A stretch of DNA of 64,000 bases from an uncultured Pseudomonadota bacterium (GTDB lineage Bacteria > Pseudomonadota > Gammaproteobacteria > Steroidobacterales > Steroidobacteraceae). The stretch is taken from NCBI GenBank assembly GCA_903862885.1, contig CAIOZU010000016.1:62001-126000 (forward strand), given 5' to 3'. Positions within the stretch are counted from its first letter, which is position 1, and each line of letters opens with the position of its first letter. The position numbers and the translations under genes were made by a program. The notes below the pieces were generated by a model. The model saw only the letters and a program-made list of their open reading frames with translations. It had not been told where the DNA came from and did no database searches. Positions 45,478-54,580 of this stretch are shown here, piece by piece.

Positions 45478-46359
45478 TCAGTTCGCCACATCGGTTGCAT
45501 CATCGTTGGCTGCCGACCACTCCGGGCGCGGCGCCGCCTTGCACACATGCAAGGGCGCAAAAATTTCCGCTTGCACTAAGTCCAGAAGCCCCTCTCGCAC
45601 CAACTCCAAAATCGCCACAAAGGTCACCGTGACCCCCATGCGTCCCTCTGAGACATCAAACAGCAGGGCGAATTCTAGAAACTCATCGCCTTGCAGCTTT
45701 GCCAAGATATCGGTCATGCGACCGCGCACCGACAGCCGCTCACGACTCACGTGGTGGGTGGCAAACATGGCGGCGCGCTGGATCACGTCTTTAAAGGCCA
45801 GCAGCATTTCTTTAAGGGCAATGTCTGGCAGGCTCGGAGCGAGCTTTCGCTCCACCAGCTCCGCCTCCGCCAGAAACACATCGCGCTCAAGCCGCGGCAA
45901 ACCATCGATGTCCTCAGCCGCCCGCTTGAAGCGCTCATACACTTGCAGCCGTCTGACCAGCTCAGCGCGTGGATCTTCTTCTTCGCCATTCAGCTCAGAG
46001 GGTGGTCTGGGCAAGAGCATGCGGGATTTGATCTCAGCGAGCATAGCGGCCATCAGCAGGTACTCGCCGGCCAACTCCAGCTCCATGTCCTGCATCAAAT
46101 CGATGTACTCGAGGTACTGACGGGTCACCTCGGCGATGGGGATGTTAAGAATATCGAGATTCTGGCGGCGGATCAGATAGAGCAACAGATCGAGCGGCCC
46201 CTCAAAGGCCTCCAAAAATACCTGCATCGCCTGCGGCGGGATATACAGATCGCGCGGGGGCTCACTGATGTGCTCCCCATCAACGATCGCAAAAGGGATC
46301 TCGCGCACCGGGGCCACCGGTAACACACTTAAATTCGCATCGGATTCAGGCACGCTCAT
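45478..46359 (-). CDS. scpA: Segregation and condensation protein A
   Basis: 293 residues; kleisin that bridges the Smc heads. FEGPLDLLLYLIRRQNLDILNIPIAEV is spread over residues about 53-80, with YLLMAAMLAEIKSRMLLP in the next helix and a C-terminal winged helix (VTVTFVAILELVREGLLDLVQ region). Its start overlaps the trpS stop by four bases. Confidence 0.95.
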   Translation of the reverse strand: MSVPESDANLSVLPVAPVREIPFAIVDGEHISEPPRDLYIPPQAMQVFLEAFEGPLDLLLYLIRRQNLDILNIPIAEVTRQYLEYIDLMQDMELELAGEYLLMAAMLAEIKSRMLLPRPPSELNGEEEDPRAELVRRLQVYERFKRAAEDIDGLPRLERDVFLAEAELVERKLAPSLPDIALKEMLLAFKDVIQRAAMFATHHVSRERLSVRGRMTDILAKLQGDEFLEFALLFDVSEGRMGVTVTFVAILELVREGLLDLVQAEIFAPLHVCKAAPRPEWSAANDDATDVAN

Positions 46360-47579
46360 CGGTACTCCAGTCCCATCGCGGCACGCACATCGGCCATGGT
46401 GTCACGCGCGGTCTCACGCGCCTTATCGGCGCCCTCACTCAAGATGCTTCGCACCGCGTCCCGATTCTCTTCGTATTCGCGCGCGCGCGCACGAATACTT
46501 TCAATCTCCACCACCACCGCATCGATCAGCGGTTTTTTACACTCAAGACAGCCAATGCCCGCGCTTTGACAGCCGGCACTTGCCCACTCGCGCGTCTCAG
46601 AACTTGAGTACACGCGATGCAAGTCAAACACCGGACACTTGGCGGGATCACCCGGATCGGTACGCCGCGCGCGCGCGGGATCCGTTTGCATGGCTTTTAG
46701 TTTTTTGACCACCTGATCGGGCTCTTCACGAAGACCGATGGTGTTGTGATAAGACTTTGACATCTTGCGACCATCAAGTCCCGGCACCTTAGGGGTGGCG
46801 GTCAACAGCACATCAGGCTCAGGCAAAATCATGCGTCCCGTACCCTCGAGATAACCCTGCAGACGCTCACGATCGGCGACCGTCAGACGGGCATTGCCTT
46901 CGAGTAAAGCAGCCGCGCGGGTGAGCGCATCGGCATCGCCGCTTTCTTGGTAGGCCTTGCGTAATTCTTTATAGAGTTCTGCGGATTTACCACCTAAGCG
47001 CTTGACCGCCTTTTCCGCCTTGTCCGCAAAATCTGTTTCCCGGCCATACAGGTGGTTAAAGCGTCGGGCGATTTCGCGGGTGATCTCCACATGCGCCACT
47101 TGATCCTCACCCACCGGCACATAGCCTGGGCGATACAGCAAGATATCGGCGCTTTGCAACAGCGGATAACCCAAGAAGCCGTAGGTGGCTAAGTCTTTCT
47201 CTTTGAGTTGTTCTTGCTGATCTTTATAGCTCGGTACGCGCTCAAGCCAACCGAGTGGGGTGATCATCGACAGCAATAAATGCAATTCCGCATGCTCCGG
47301 CACGCGCGATTGAATAAACATCGTGCAGGCTGACGGGTTAAGGCCTGCGCCTAACCAGTCGATCACCATCTGATAGGTGTTCTCTTCAATGGCCGAGGGA
47401 TCGTCATAACCGGTTGTGAGCGCGTGCCAGTCGGCTACAAAAAAATAGCACTCGTACTGATACTGCAGATCAATCCAGTTTTTAAGTGCGCCATGGTAAT
47501 TGCCCAGGTGCAGCTGCCCGGTGGGGCGCATGCCGGAGAGCACACGGGCATTCGATGCATGAGTAGCCAAAGCAGTCAC
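46356..47579 (-). CDS. trpS: Tryptophanyl-tRNA synthetase, long form
   Basis: 407 residues; charges tRNA-Trp. The class I HIGH-like motif is HLGN (residues 24-27) after SGMRPTGQL, and KMSKS occurs in GLDGRKMSKSYHN. It is about 70 residues longer than E. coli TrpS because of a charged helical insertion near residues 186-252 (EKAVKRLGGKSAELYKEL and following) before the KMSKS half. Such insertions occur in other proteobacterial TrpS proteins, so I regard it as functional. It heads trpS-scpA-scpB-rluB. Confidence 0.94.
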   Translation of the reverse strand: MTALATHASNARVLSGMRPTGQLHLGNYHGALKNWIDLQYQYECYFFVADWHALTTGYDDPSAIEENTYQMVIDWLGAGLNPSACTMFIQSRVPEHAELHLLLSMITPLGWLERVPSYKDQQEQLKEKDLATYGFLGYPLLQSADILLYRPGYVPVGEDQVAHVEITREIARRFNHLYGRETDFADKAEKAVKRLGGKSAELYKELRKAYQESGDADALTRAAALLEGNARLTVADRERLQGYLEGTGRMILPEPDVLLTATPKVPGLDGRKMSKSYHNTIGLREEPDQVVKKLKAMQTDPARARRTDPGDPAKCPVFDLHRVYSSSETREWASAGCQSAGIGCLECKKPLIDAVVVEIESIRARAREYEENRDAVRSILSEGADKARETARDTMADVRAAMGLEYR

Positions 47580-47663
47580 AACTCCTCAACAATAATCTTC
47601 AATCACCTATCTTCAATCACCCTCCATCGCCACCGCGCCCATCGAGGCGACGTTAGGCGACCG

Positions 47664-48317
47664 TTAGGCGAATACGTGGGCAATCAGGGCACTTAACAGG
47701 CCTACCACCGGCGTTAATACGAACTCCAGCACATGCAAATACAGCAAACCCAACACGATCCACATGCCATAGGGCTCAAGCTTAGCGACTTTATAAGCGG
47801 CTGCGGGCGGCAATAAACCCACGAGCACCCGCCCCCCATCGAGCGGCGGGATCGGCAGCATGTTAAACACCGCGAGCAACACATTAGCCACCAAGCCCAC
47901 GGTCGCCATATTGAACAACCAATCGCTGGCTGCCCCGACACCAAACAGCCCATGGGCGGCCAGACCCCCGAGCACCGTCCAAAGACAAGCCATGACCAGA
48001 TTAGACAGCGGTCCGGCCGCTGCCACCCAGGCCATATCACGGCGCGGATGCTTGAAATAGCGCGGGTCCACCGGCACGGGCTTTGCCCAACCAAACAAAA
48101 AAGGCGAGCCGATCAGCAATAAACCAATCGGTACCAAGACCGTACCGATCGGATCGACGTGTCGCAAAGGATTGAGCGAGAGCCGACCTTGCGCCAGCGC
48201 GGTGCGATCGCCAAACCGCAGCGCCACCCGCCCGTGCGCGACTTCGTGCAAGGTGATCGCACAAAGCACCGGAATGGCTGCGATAGAAATAGAATGCAGT
48301 GTCGAGTCTATGTTCAT
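47664..48317 (-). CDS. Site-2-type membrane metalloprotease (peptidase M50)
   Basis: 217 residues with about six membrane segments. The zinc motif HEVAHG is at residues 24-28 and the third ligand lies in NMLPIPPLDGGRVL (NPDG-type motif). It has no PDZ domain, unlike RseP. Its substrate is unknown. This small M50 protein is commonly linked to trpS in gammaproteobacteria. Confidence 0.88.
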   Translation of the reverse strand: MNIDSTLHSISIAAIPVLCAITLHEVAHGRVALRFGDRTALAQGRLSLNPLRHVDPIGTVLVPIGLLLIGSPFLFGWAKPVPVDPRYFKHPRRDMAWVAAAGPLSNLVMACLWTVLGGLAAHGLFGVGAASDWLFNMATVGLVANVLLAVFNMLPIPPLDGGRVLVGLLPPAAAYKVAKLEPYGMWIVLGLLYLHVLEFVLTPVVGLLSALIAHVFA

Positions 48318-48636
48318 CTAATTATTGAGTTTTTTTAATATTAAGGTGGGATCGGCGATGGGCCACAGCGCTGACTATCTGACAATTATACCCTGTCAAC
48401 GCGCGGTATCTGAGTCCACCGTCTCCGCCCCCCCTACACCGCCTACCCGTCACCCGCCCTCACCCGCCCTCACCCGCCCCGCCCGCCCCGCCCGCGCTCA
48501 CCGAGTCTTTACCCACCGACTCGCGCAAGCGTCGGCGCGACTGACATACTGAAGTCAGCGCATCGCCCAACGACAGCGTGATGGGCGCGAGCGTTTGAGT
48601 AACCCACTGACTCTAACTGTTGAGGAGAGCAAGCCC
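48318..48636. other. Divergent intergenic region with C-rich tandem repeats
   Basis: About 320 bases between the M50 gene and the M28 gene. The left 60 bases are AT-rich and may hold the M50/trpS promoter. CACCCGCCCT repeats and related CGCCC units occupy 48451-48494. CTGAC/GTCAG arms (48541-48558) form a short inverted repeat near where the M28 promoter should be. No gene seen. Confidence 0.5.
48451..48494. repeat. Short C-rich tandem repeats
   Basis: The 10-mer CACCCGCCCT occurs twice exactly and a third time with one change, followed by CGCCC-based 5-mer units up to about 48494. One strand is almost purely C with few G, so slippage is likely. No protein is encoded. Confidence 0.8.
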
Positions 48637-49848
48637 ATGCGCCGCACCGCACTGATCGCGATCGCCTTACTGTCTGTCTCCTCTGCGGTGTGCGCCGCGC
48701 CTGAGGCCACGATGACGCCACCCGCCATCAAAGATCCTATTCAGACACTGGTGAGCCGACTGGAGTTGGCACGCTTTAAAGCCACGCTCAAAGGCTTAAC
48801 CCAATTCGGTGACCGCGAGCAGGGCACGAGTCGCAACCGCGCAGCGATCGATTGGATCGCAGCGCGCCTCAAAGCCGATGGCTGCACGCAGATCGAGCGA
48901 CTCCGCTATGCCTATCACCCCACCGATCCTGAACGACCCAGCGGCCCGCCGATGGCGCACACACCGGATGCCACGGTGGGTGGCGGCCGCTACCGCGGCC
49001 TGCGCCAGCCCACCGGTGTGAACACGGACCTGATGCGCCAGCCCAATGAAAGACTGCGCGCGCTCAATGCGGAGCAGAGTACGCCGGGCCTCCGCGAGGA
49101 GGTGTATTGCACCAAGATTGGCACCACCCACCCCGAACAGATGTACATCGTGGGCGCCCACATGGATGGTATTGGTCTGGGCGAGGCGGCGAATGACGAT
49201 GGCTCAGGCACCGCACTGGTCATGGAACTCGCTCGCGTCTTATCCTCACCCGACGTACAAACAGAGCGCTCGATCCGCTTCGTGCTTTGGAATAACGAAG
49301 AAACCGGGCTGGATGGTGCCTACGCCTACGTGGCGCAGCGGTATGCGCTACAAGGCCAGGAGGATCCGGTGGGATCAGGGCGCTATCCAGAGCCTCAGTG
49401 GCTTGGGATGATTCAGCACGACATGATGTTATTTGATCATGGGATGCCGCATCCGGATGGCCGCATCGCAGAGGAACAACGCCCTGAAGCCGACATCAAT
49501 ATTGAATTCCAGTCGCAGTCAATCTGGGCAAGCGCCTCAAACCAACTGGCCTTCGCCTTTCAGGCGGCGAACGAGACCTACGCCACCGACTATCCAGCGA
49601 CCGTGGGCCCGCACATGACAAACACCGACAGCACGCCTTTCATGGATCTCACGCCATCAATCAGCCTGCGTGAAAACGAGCGAGGCCGAGACATAGGGGC
49701 CGGTTGGGATCCACACTGGCACCAACCGACGGACCTGTACGCGACATTCGGCGATAAGGATTTTAAGCTCGGGCTAAACGCCGCACAGACCACCTTAGGC
49801 GCCATCGCACGACTGAGTGGTGCCACGCTCACCACCCGCCCTCAGTGA
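48637..49848 (+). CDS. Secreted M28-family zinc peptidase
   Basis: 403 residues from the Met of MRRTALIAIALLS; GAGGAG stands nine bases upstream. A signal peptide ends at about residue 21 (SAVCA|AP). Metal ligands are visible in VGAHMDG, EAANDDGSGT, WNNEETGLDG and IQHDM, with the last His likely in PHMTNTDSTPF, the pattern of M28 aminopeptidases/carboxypeptidases. It would act in the periplasm or outside the cell. It lies on the opposite strand to the genes on both sides and separates yciO from the M50-trpS run. Confidence 0.87.
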   Translation: MRRTALIAIALLSVSSAVCAAPEATMTPPAIKDPIQTLVSRLELARFKATLKGLTQFGDREQGTSRNRAAIDWIAARLKADGCTQIERLRYAYHPTDPERPSGPPMAHTPDATVGGGRYRGLRQPTGVNTDLMRQPNERLRALNAEQSTPGLREEVYCTKIGTTHPEQMYIVGAHMDGIGLGEAANDDGSGTALVMELARVLSSPDVQTERSIRFVLWNNEETGLDGAYAYVAQRYALQGQEDPVGSGRYPEPQWLGMIQHDMMLFDHGMPHPDGRIAEEQRPEADINIEFQSQSIWASASNQLAFAFQAANETYATDYPATVGPHMTNTDSTPFMDLTPSISLRENERGRDIGAGWDPHWHQPTDLYATFGDKDFKLGLNAAQTTLGAIARLSGATLTTRPQ

Positions 49849-49853
49849 GGGCG
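49837..49853. terminator. Stem-loop over the M28 gene stop codon
   Basis: CGCCCTC and GAGGGCG form a perfect 7-bp stem with a 3-base loop that includes the stop codon. No T-run follows on either strand, so termination here is uncertain. It lies between two convergent genes. Confidence 0.35.
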
Positions 49854-49918
49854 TATCACGGCACCTGGCAAACGATCATATAATATTCAATGGGTTATGG
49901 TTCTTTCACACGCCATCA

Positions 49919-50542
49919 CTACAAGCCCACCAAAGCCAATTCGCCCTTACCCTGACGAATCAGTTTGGGTGTTTCCGACGACAGATCGACGATGGTGGTG
50001 GGTTCTAAACCGCAGTGCCCACCATCCAAGACACAAGCCACCTGATGGCCGATACGCTCAAAAATCTCAGCCGCATCCGTCAACGGATAAGGCTCCCCCG
50101 GCAGTAATAAGGTCGAGCTCATCAAAGGCTCGCCTAAGGCCTCTAACAGCAACCGCGGGATCGGATGATCGGGCACACGGATGCCAATGGTGCGCCGCTT
50201 TTCGTGCATCAAGCGTTTAGGCACCTCACGGGTGGCCTCCAAGATGAAGGTGTAAGCACCCGGTGTCGCCGCTTTGAGCAACCGATACTGGCTGTTCGAC
50301 ACTTTGGCGTACTTGGCGATCTCCGACAGATCTCGACACACGAGCGTGAAGTGATGGTGTTTATCCACCCCGCGAATCTTGGCTAGGCGCGCCATCGCCT
50401 CTTTATCACCGATGGCACAGCCTAGGGCGTAACACGAGTCGGTCGGATAGACGATGAGCTCACCCGCTTGCAATGCCTCCGCCGCCTTTCTTAAGAACTG
50501 CCGCTGCGGGTTTTGGGGATGCAGAACTAACAATTCACCCAT
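49919..50542 (-). CDS. yciO: YciO/Sua5-type threonylcarbamoyl-AMP synthase-like protein
   Basis: 207 residues. AGELIVYPTDSCYALGCAI, KIRGVDKHHHFTLVCRDLSEIAKYA (in two parts), PGAYTFILEAT, RRTIGIRVPDHPI and STLLLPGEPYP are YciO features. Related to TsaC, which makes the precursor of t6A in tRNA, but YciO has weaker or different activity and its role is not settled. Divergent from yciB. Confidence 0.9.
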   Translation of the reverse strand: MGELLVLHPQNPQRQFLRKAAEALQAGELIVYPTDSCYALGCAIGDKEAMARLAKIRGVDKHHHFTLVCRDLSEIAKYAKVSNSQYRLLKAATPGAYTFILEATREVPKRLMHEKRRTIGIRVPDHPIPRLLLEALGEPLMSSTLLLPGEPYPLTDAAEIFERIGHQVACVLDGGHCGLEPTTIVDLSSETPKLIRQGKGELALVGL

Positions 50543-50620
50543 GATGGCGTCAGGCTCACGTTAATGCGGGCGGCTGCCGCTTTCGCTATCATACCGGCCC
50601 CGCCCCTTCACAAAGCACTC

Positions 50621-51160
50621 ATGCAGCCGCTCTACGACTTTCTGCCCATCTTGGCCTTTTTTGTGGCCTACAGCTTAAAGGGCATCTATGTGGCGACCGG
50701 CGTGCTGATTGCCGCCACCCTCGTGCAGGTGCTGGTGCAATGGGTGACCCATCGGCGCGTCCAGCCCATGACGCTCATCTCCGCGGGACTAGTGGGACTT
50801 CTCGGTGGACTCACCCTGTGGCTGCACAATGATCTGCTGATCATGTGGAAGCCCACGGTCCTCTACGTACTCTTTGCCCTCATTCTGGGCGTCAGCCAAT
50901 TTACCGGCAAAGCCACTGTCGTTGAGCGGCTATTGGGTAAACAGCTCACCGCCGATGCCGCCACGTGGCGTCTCGCTAACGTAAGCTGGGTCGTGTTCTT
51001 TTTAGTGCTCGCCGCGGTCAATCTCTATTTTGTATATGCGACCAGCCGCGACACCTGGGTCAAGTGGAAGTTAGCCACCATAGGGATTGTGTTTGGATTT
51101 GCGATCCTGCAGGCCGTATGGCTGTCCAGACGCGCCCCGGCGCGTAGCGGCGATCGGTAA
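50621..51160 (+). CDS. yciB: Inner-membrane-spanning protein YciB (septation protein A)
   Basis: 179 residues from the Met of MQPLYDFLPILAFFVAY, where the family begins; 19 upstream codons are open but unsupported. Five membrane segments, with the conserved WKPTVLYVLFALILG and ATWRLANVSWVVFFLVLA. Linked to cell-envelope/septation functions in several bacteria. Its stop overlaps the yciI start (TAATG). Confidence 0.92.
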   Translation: MQPLYDFLPILAFFVAYSLKGIYVATGVLIAATLVQVLVQWVTHRRVQPMTLISAGLVGLLGGLTLWLHNDLLIMWKPTVLYVLFALILGVSQFTGKATVVERLLGKQLTADAATWRLANVSWVVFFLVLAAVNLYFVYATSRDTWVKWKLATIGIVFGFAILQAVWLSRRAPARSGDR

Positions 51161-51459
51161 TGTTCTACTGCCTCATTGGCCGCGATGGCCCCGACTCGCT
51201 CAGCAAGCGCCGTGCGGTACGCCCCGCGCATCTCGAGCGCCTCAAGCAACTGCAGGCAGCCGGACGGCTGCTGCTGGCAGGCCCCCTCCCGGCGATGGAC
51301 TCCCCCGACCCGGGTCCGGCCGGCTTCACCGGCAGCCTGATCGTGGCCGAATTCGACTCGCTGGAGGCCGCTAAGGCCTGGATCGGCTTGGATCCGTACA
51401 CCCAAAGCGGGGTCTTTGCCTCGGTCGAAGTCCTCCCCTTTATGAAGGTGCTACCATAA
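51160..51459 (+). CDS. yciI: YciI family protein
   Basis: 99 residues with the ferredoxin-like YCII fold: MFYCLIGRDGPDSL, RRAVRPAHLERLKQLQAAGRLLLAGP (in two parts, with the conserved His), GSLIVAEFDSLEAAKAWI and DPYTQSGVF. Function unknown in general. Translationally coupled to yciB, and its stop overlaps the likely bolA start. Confidence 0.9.
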   Translation: MFYCLIGRDGPDSLSKRRAVRPAHLERLKQLQAAGRLLLAGPLPAMDSPDPGPAGFTGSLIVAEFDSLEAAKAWIGLDPYTQSGVFASVEVLPFMKVLP

Positions 51460-51716
51460 ATACGCGGGTTGACCGAATCAGCGCCCTGTTACAGGCCCTG
51501 AACCCCACCGATCTCGAAGTGATCGATGACAGTGCCGCGCATGCAGGACATGCGGGCGCGTCGGGCGGGGCCGGGCACTTTCGGGTACGGATCGTGTCAG
51601 AACGATTTAGGGGGCTGGCGTTACTCGCTCGCCACCGCTTGGTGTACGACACCTTAGGGTCAATGATGCCTGAGGAGATCCATGCGCTGAGCATTGAGGC
51701 CAGAGCACCGAACTAG
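51456..51716 (+). CDS. BolA family protein, unusual start codon
   Basis: About 86 residues if read from the ATA at 51456. DRISALLQALNPTDLEVIDDS, AHAGHAGASGGAGHFRVRIVS (both cut here), RHRLVYDTLGSMMPEEIHALSIEA are typical of BolA proteins, which bind Fe-S glutaredoxins. Similarity starts about 20 residues before the first ATG or GTG in frame (GTG at 51516, ATG at 51519), and the only sensible codon at the family start is ATA, overlapping the yciI stop (ATAA). Either ATA is used after yciI termination, or a shortened protein is made. Confidence 0.75.
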   Translation: MNTRVDRISALLQALNPTDLEVIDDSAAHAGHAGASGGAGHFRVRIVSERFRGLALLARHRLVYDTLGSMMPEEIHALSIEARAPN

Positions 51717-51803
51717 GGTCACTGGCACAAGGCTCGGCCACGTGTTTGTTTTTGTATGCGCGTTTTAATGTTTATTGATTTTTGACTTTTTAAAAGGATA
51801 CCC

Positions 51804-52712
51804 ATGACCAAGAAAATTTGGATCCCCGCGCTGATCGCCGTCACGGCCATCGGGCTCGTGGCCTGTAATCAGAAAAAAGCCGGTGATCACCCCGCTCCTA
51901 AACCTGCGGTCGCCACCGTCAATGGCAAAACCATTTCGGGTGAAGCCTTTGACATCTGGGTGAAAGCGCAGACAAACAAGAAGACCGAAGACGTCACGCC
52001 CGAGCAGCGCAAGAGCTTGCTCGAGAGCCTCGAGAACCTGTACGTCGCCGGTGCCGAAGCGGAAAAGCAAAAAGTCGGTAGCGATCCAGAAGTCGCTGCG
52101 CGCTTGGAGCTTGAGCGCCTGAACTTATTCGCGAACACCATGTTCGAGAAGTACGTCAAGAGCAAGCCACCAACGGAGACTGACCTGAAGGCTGAATACG
52201 ACCGCCAAGTCGCTAGCCTGCCTAAGGAAGAGTTCCATGCCAGCCACATCTTAGTGAAGGAAGAAGCGACCGCCTTAGATGTGATTGCGCAGCTAGGCAA
52301 AGGCGCTAAATTCCCGGATCTAGCCAAGAAACTGTCCATTGACCCGGGTTCAGGGAAAATGGGTGGCGATCTCAACTGGTTCACCGCTGACAAGATGGTG
52401 CCTGCGTTCTCAGAAGCCGTCGCCAAGCTACAGAAAGGCGAATACACCAAGACGCCCGTGAAGACTCAGTTCGGCTATCACGTCATCCGTTTGGAAGACA
52501 CGCGTCCAGTCACCCCACCCGCCTTTGAGCAGGTGAAAGACCGTCTGGCACCGATCCTCCAACAGAAGTTAGTGCATGACTACATCGACTCGCTGCGTAA
52601 GGCCGCGAAGGTCGAGGAAATTGCACCTAAGGCAGCAGCGCAAAAGCTTGATGACAAAGCCGCTGTAAAGACCGAGGCAGCACCAGCTGCTGCGGAAGAA
52701 AAGAAGAACTGA
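51804..52712 (+). CDS. Parvulin-type peptidyl-prolyl isomerase lipoprotein
   Basis: 302 residues. The signal ends GLVAC (lipobox, Cys21). A SurA-like N-terminal helical domain (ATVNGKTISGEAFDIWV) is followed by one rotamase domain (about 145-240: EFHASHILVKEEATA, FPDLAKKLSID, GGDLNWFTADKMVPAFSEA and FGYHVIRLED) and a Lys/Ala/Glu-rich end. It should fold exported proteins in the periplasm. AAAAGGA lies six bases before the ATG; the AT-rich 80 bases upstream probably carry its promoter. Confidence 0.92.
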   Translation: MTKKIWIPALIAVTAIGLVACNQKKAGDHPAPKPAVATVNGKTISGEAFDIWVKAQTNKKTEDVTPEQRKSLLESLENLYVAGAEAEKQKVGSDPEVAARLELERLNLFANTMFEKYVKSKPPTETDLKAEYDRQVASLPKEEFHASHILVKEEATALDVIAQLGKGAKFPDLAKKLSIDPGSGKMGGDLNWFTADKMVPAFSEAVAKLQKGEYTKTPVKTQFGYHVIRLEDTRPVTPPAFEQVKDRLAPILQQKLVHDYIDSLRKAAKVEEIAPKAAAQKLDDKAAVKTEAAPAAAEEKKN

Positions 52713-52737
52713 TCCCGTCTGATCTTCGGATCAAACC

Positions 52738-52776
52738 AAAGGCCGGCTACGAAAGTGGCTGGCCTTTTTCTTTTCT
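52738..52776 (+). terminator. Rho-independent terminator, probably bidirectional
   Basis: AAAGGCCGGC and GCTGGCCTTT pair over ten positions (one G-T pair) with a 9-10 base loop, followed by TTTTTCTTTT on the plus strand. On the minus strand the same stem is followed by TTTGGTTT. The stop codon of the leftward solute-binding-protein gene lies inside it. Confidence 0.85.
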
Positions 52777-54357
52777 GACCCGAAAGTACTTTGAATAATT
52801 ATGGTTCATAGGTGAAATGATTGAATTATCAATGCGCGGACTAATGAACCGTCGCGTAACAGGAAAATACAACGGCAAAACAACTTGAGCCCTCAGCAGC
52901 TCCTTCTCAGCTGACGCCAATATCACGTACCGCTCCAGAGTCGAACGAGCCCGCGCAGAGCGGGCTATCAAATCATCAAAACCAGCATCCGAGTACCCCG
53001 AATCATTCTGATGACTTGATGAAGAAAACACGTCTAAAAAATTAACTGGGTCCTGAAAGTCTGCGTTCCACCCCTCCGAGATCACATCCCACCGCCCACC
53101 ATCTGCCCGCGCCGCCAAATAGGATCGATAGTCTAGGTAAACAAGTTGCACGTTAACGCCTAGTACTTCGTGCCACATGGCACTGACGGCCACGGAAACC
53201 AAGCGCCGCCTCGAATCTGTGGGGCACATAAGCACCAGTGATAATGGCTTGTCTCTCGAATAGCCCGCTCGTCGATACATCGCCTTTGCAACCTCGACTT
53301 CAGCTTCATGGCGTCGCGGATTCGCATCAGAGGCGGGATCAATAGTTGGATATGCGCCCATACCCATCGGTACGAAAGAAAATGCTGGTTGTTCCCCGCC
53401 GCCAAGCACCTGCAAAGCAATTTTCGAACGGTCCACCGCCAGAATCAATGCTGTACGGAGTTCGGCGCTATCCTTTAGAGGCGACTTCCTCATGTTAAAA
53501 ACGTAGTAGACAACAGATAGCTGTTGAGCTACTTGAATATCCGAACGAACTCCATGACCGGAACCAACGAATTCAGCGTCAGGAACTGAATCAGTTACAT
53601 CAATAGCTCCGGACTTGAACCCTCGACTTTGCATAGCGGAATCAGCGATCGGCAGGTAAGTCACTTTCTCGAAAGATATAGCGCGGGACTCTCGATAAGT
53701 TGGGGATTTACTCAAAATAATTTTCGACCCCGGCACCCACTGCCTCAAAATATATGGCCCATTCGAGACAACTCCAGGCAGGCGGTCGTTATGCATGCTG
53801 GCTGGAAGTTCGTAACGAGGATACGCCACTGAATTTGATAACAGCATCAAGAAATAGGGCGTTGGTGACAATAGTTTAATAACAAGGTGATACGGCCCGA
53901 CTTCATGTACGGCAAGAAAGGACCGCGGCTTTATACCGTCGAGAACTTCTTTCGCACCAGCAATTGATTTTAAGAAATCGGCTTGCGGACTAACAGTACT
54001 AGGGTCAACGGCGTGCTGCATCGCGCGCACGAAGTGGGCGGCTGTAACTAACTCGCCGTTAGACCATCGTCCATCGCGTCGTAAGAAGAAGTCATAGGTT
54101 AGTCCGTCCTCGCTAACTGTCCAGCTTTCAGCCGCGCCAGGAATTACCTCTCCTGACGGTGACTCTACGGTTAACCCCTCAAAAAGATCGCGCAGAACCT
54201 CAAAAGAGAACGTGTCTCCTGCACGTTGTGGGTCAAGCGACACAGGATCCCCGCCTATAGCTCTGACGAGCGCCTCCCGGCCCATGTCTTCCGTCGCCAC
54301 ATTACCCACCTTGCCAGAGCACGCCACAATTACCAAAATACATAGAAAACGCGACAT
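52747..54357 (-). CDS. Orphan peptide-type ABC solute-binding lipoprotein (family 5)
   Basis: 536 residues from the Met of MSRFLCILVIVACSG; VIVAC gives a lipobox with Cys13. The rest is an OppA/DppA-like binding protein: GGDPVSLDPQRAGDTFSFEV, DLFEGLTVESPSGEVIPGAAESW (in parts), TYDFFLRRDGRWSNGELVTA, SNGPYILRQWVPGSKIIL, RTALILAVDRSKIA and SEGWNADFQDPVNFL. No permease or ATPase genes are nearby, so it must share another transporter or act as a receptor. Base composition and codons (AGA, ATA) are more AT-rich than the flanks. An in-frame Met 32 codons upstream is possible; neither start has a clear ribosome-binding site. Confidence 0.87.
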   Translation of the reverse strand: MSRFLCILVIVACSGKVGNVATEDMGREALVRAIGGDPVSLDPQRAGDTFSFEVLRDLFEGLTVESPSGEVIPGAAESWTVSEDGLTYDFFLRRDGRWSNGELVTAAHFVRAMQHAVDPSTVSPQADFLKSIAGAKEVLDGIKPRSFLAVHEVGPYHLVIKLLSPTPYFLMLLSNSVAYPRYELPASMHNDRLPGVVSNGPYILRQWVPGSKIILSKSPTYRESRAISFEKVTYLPIADSAMQSRGFKSGAIDVTDSVPDAEFVGSGHGVRSDIQVAQQLSVVYYVFNMRKSPLKDSAELRTALILAVDRSKIALQVLGGGEQPAFSFVPMGMGAYPTIDPASDANPRRHEAEVEVAKAMYRRAGYSRDKPLSLVLMCPTDSRRRLVSVAVSAMWHEVLGVNVQLVYLDYRSYLAARADGGRWDVISEGWNADFQDPVNFLDVFSSSSHQNDSGYSDAGFDDLIARSARARSTLERYVILASAEKELLRAQVVLPLYFPVTRRFISPRIDNSIISPMNHNYSKYFRVRKEKGQPLS

Positions 54358-54580
54358 TATTGCCAATATGCGACTTGCGCTGCAGCAAAGCGATCCTACA
54401 GGCAGCCGATATCTGCCCAAAAATCCTAAAAATGCAGCTATACAAAATTTCATTCGTAGTTGATTATTTAAGACGCGGCGGGCTAAAGGTCACCGCAGTC
54501 ATGTGCCCGTAGCCAACATTAAACGCGCGAATAATTGATGAAATGCAGCCCCAATCACACACTTCATAGAGGACACCTCA

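Noticed and set aside
45691-46323. 210-codon plus-strand frame opposite scpA
   Set aside because: Entirely antisense to a clear ScpA gene, and no family is recognisable.
48451-48494. CRISPR-like array
   Set aside because: The 10-bp units are adjacent, without spacers, and there are no cas genes.
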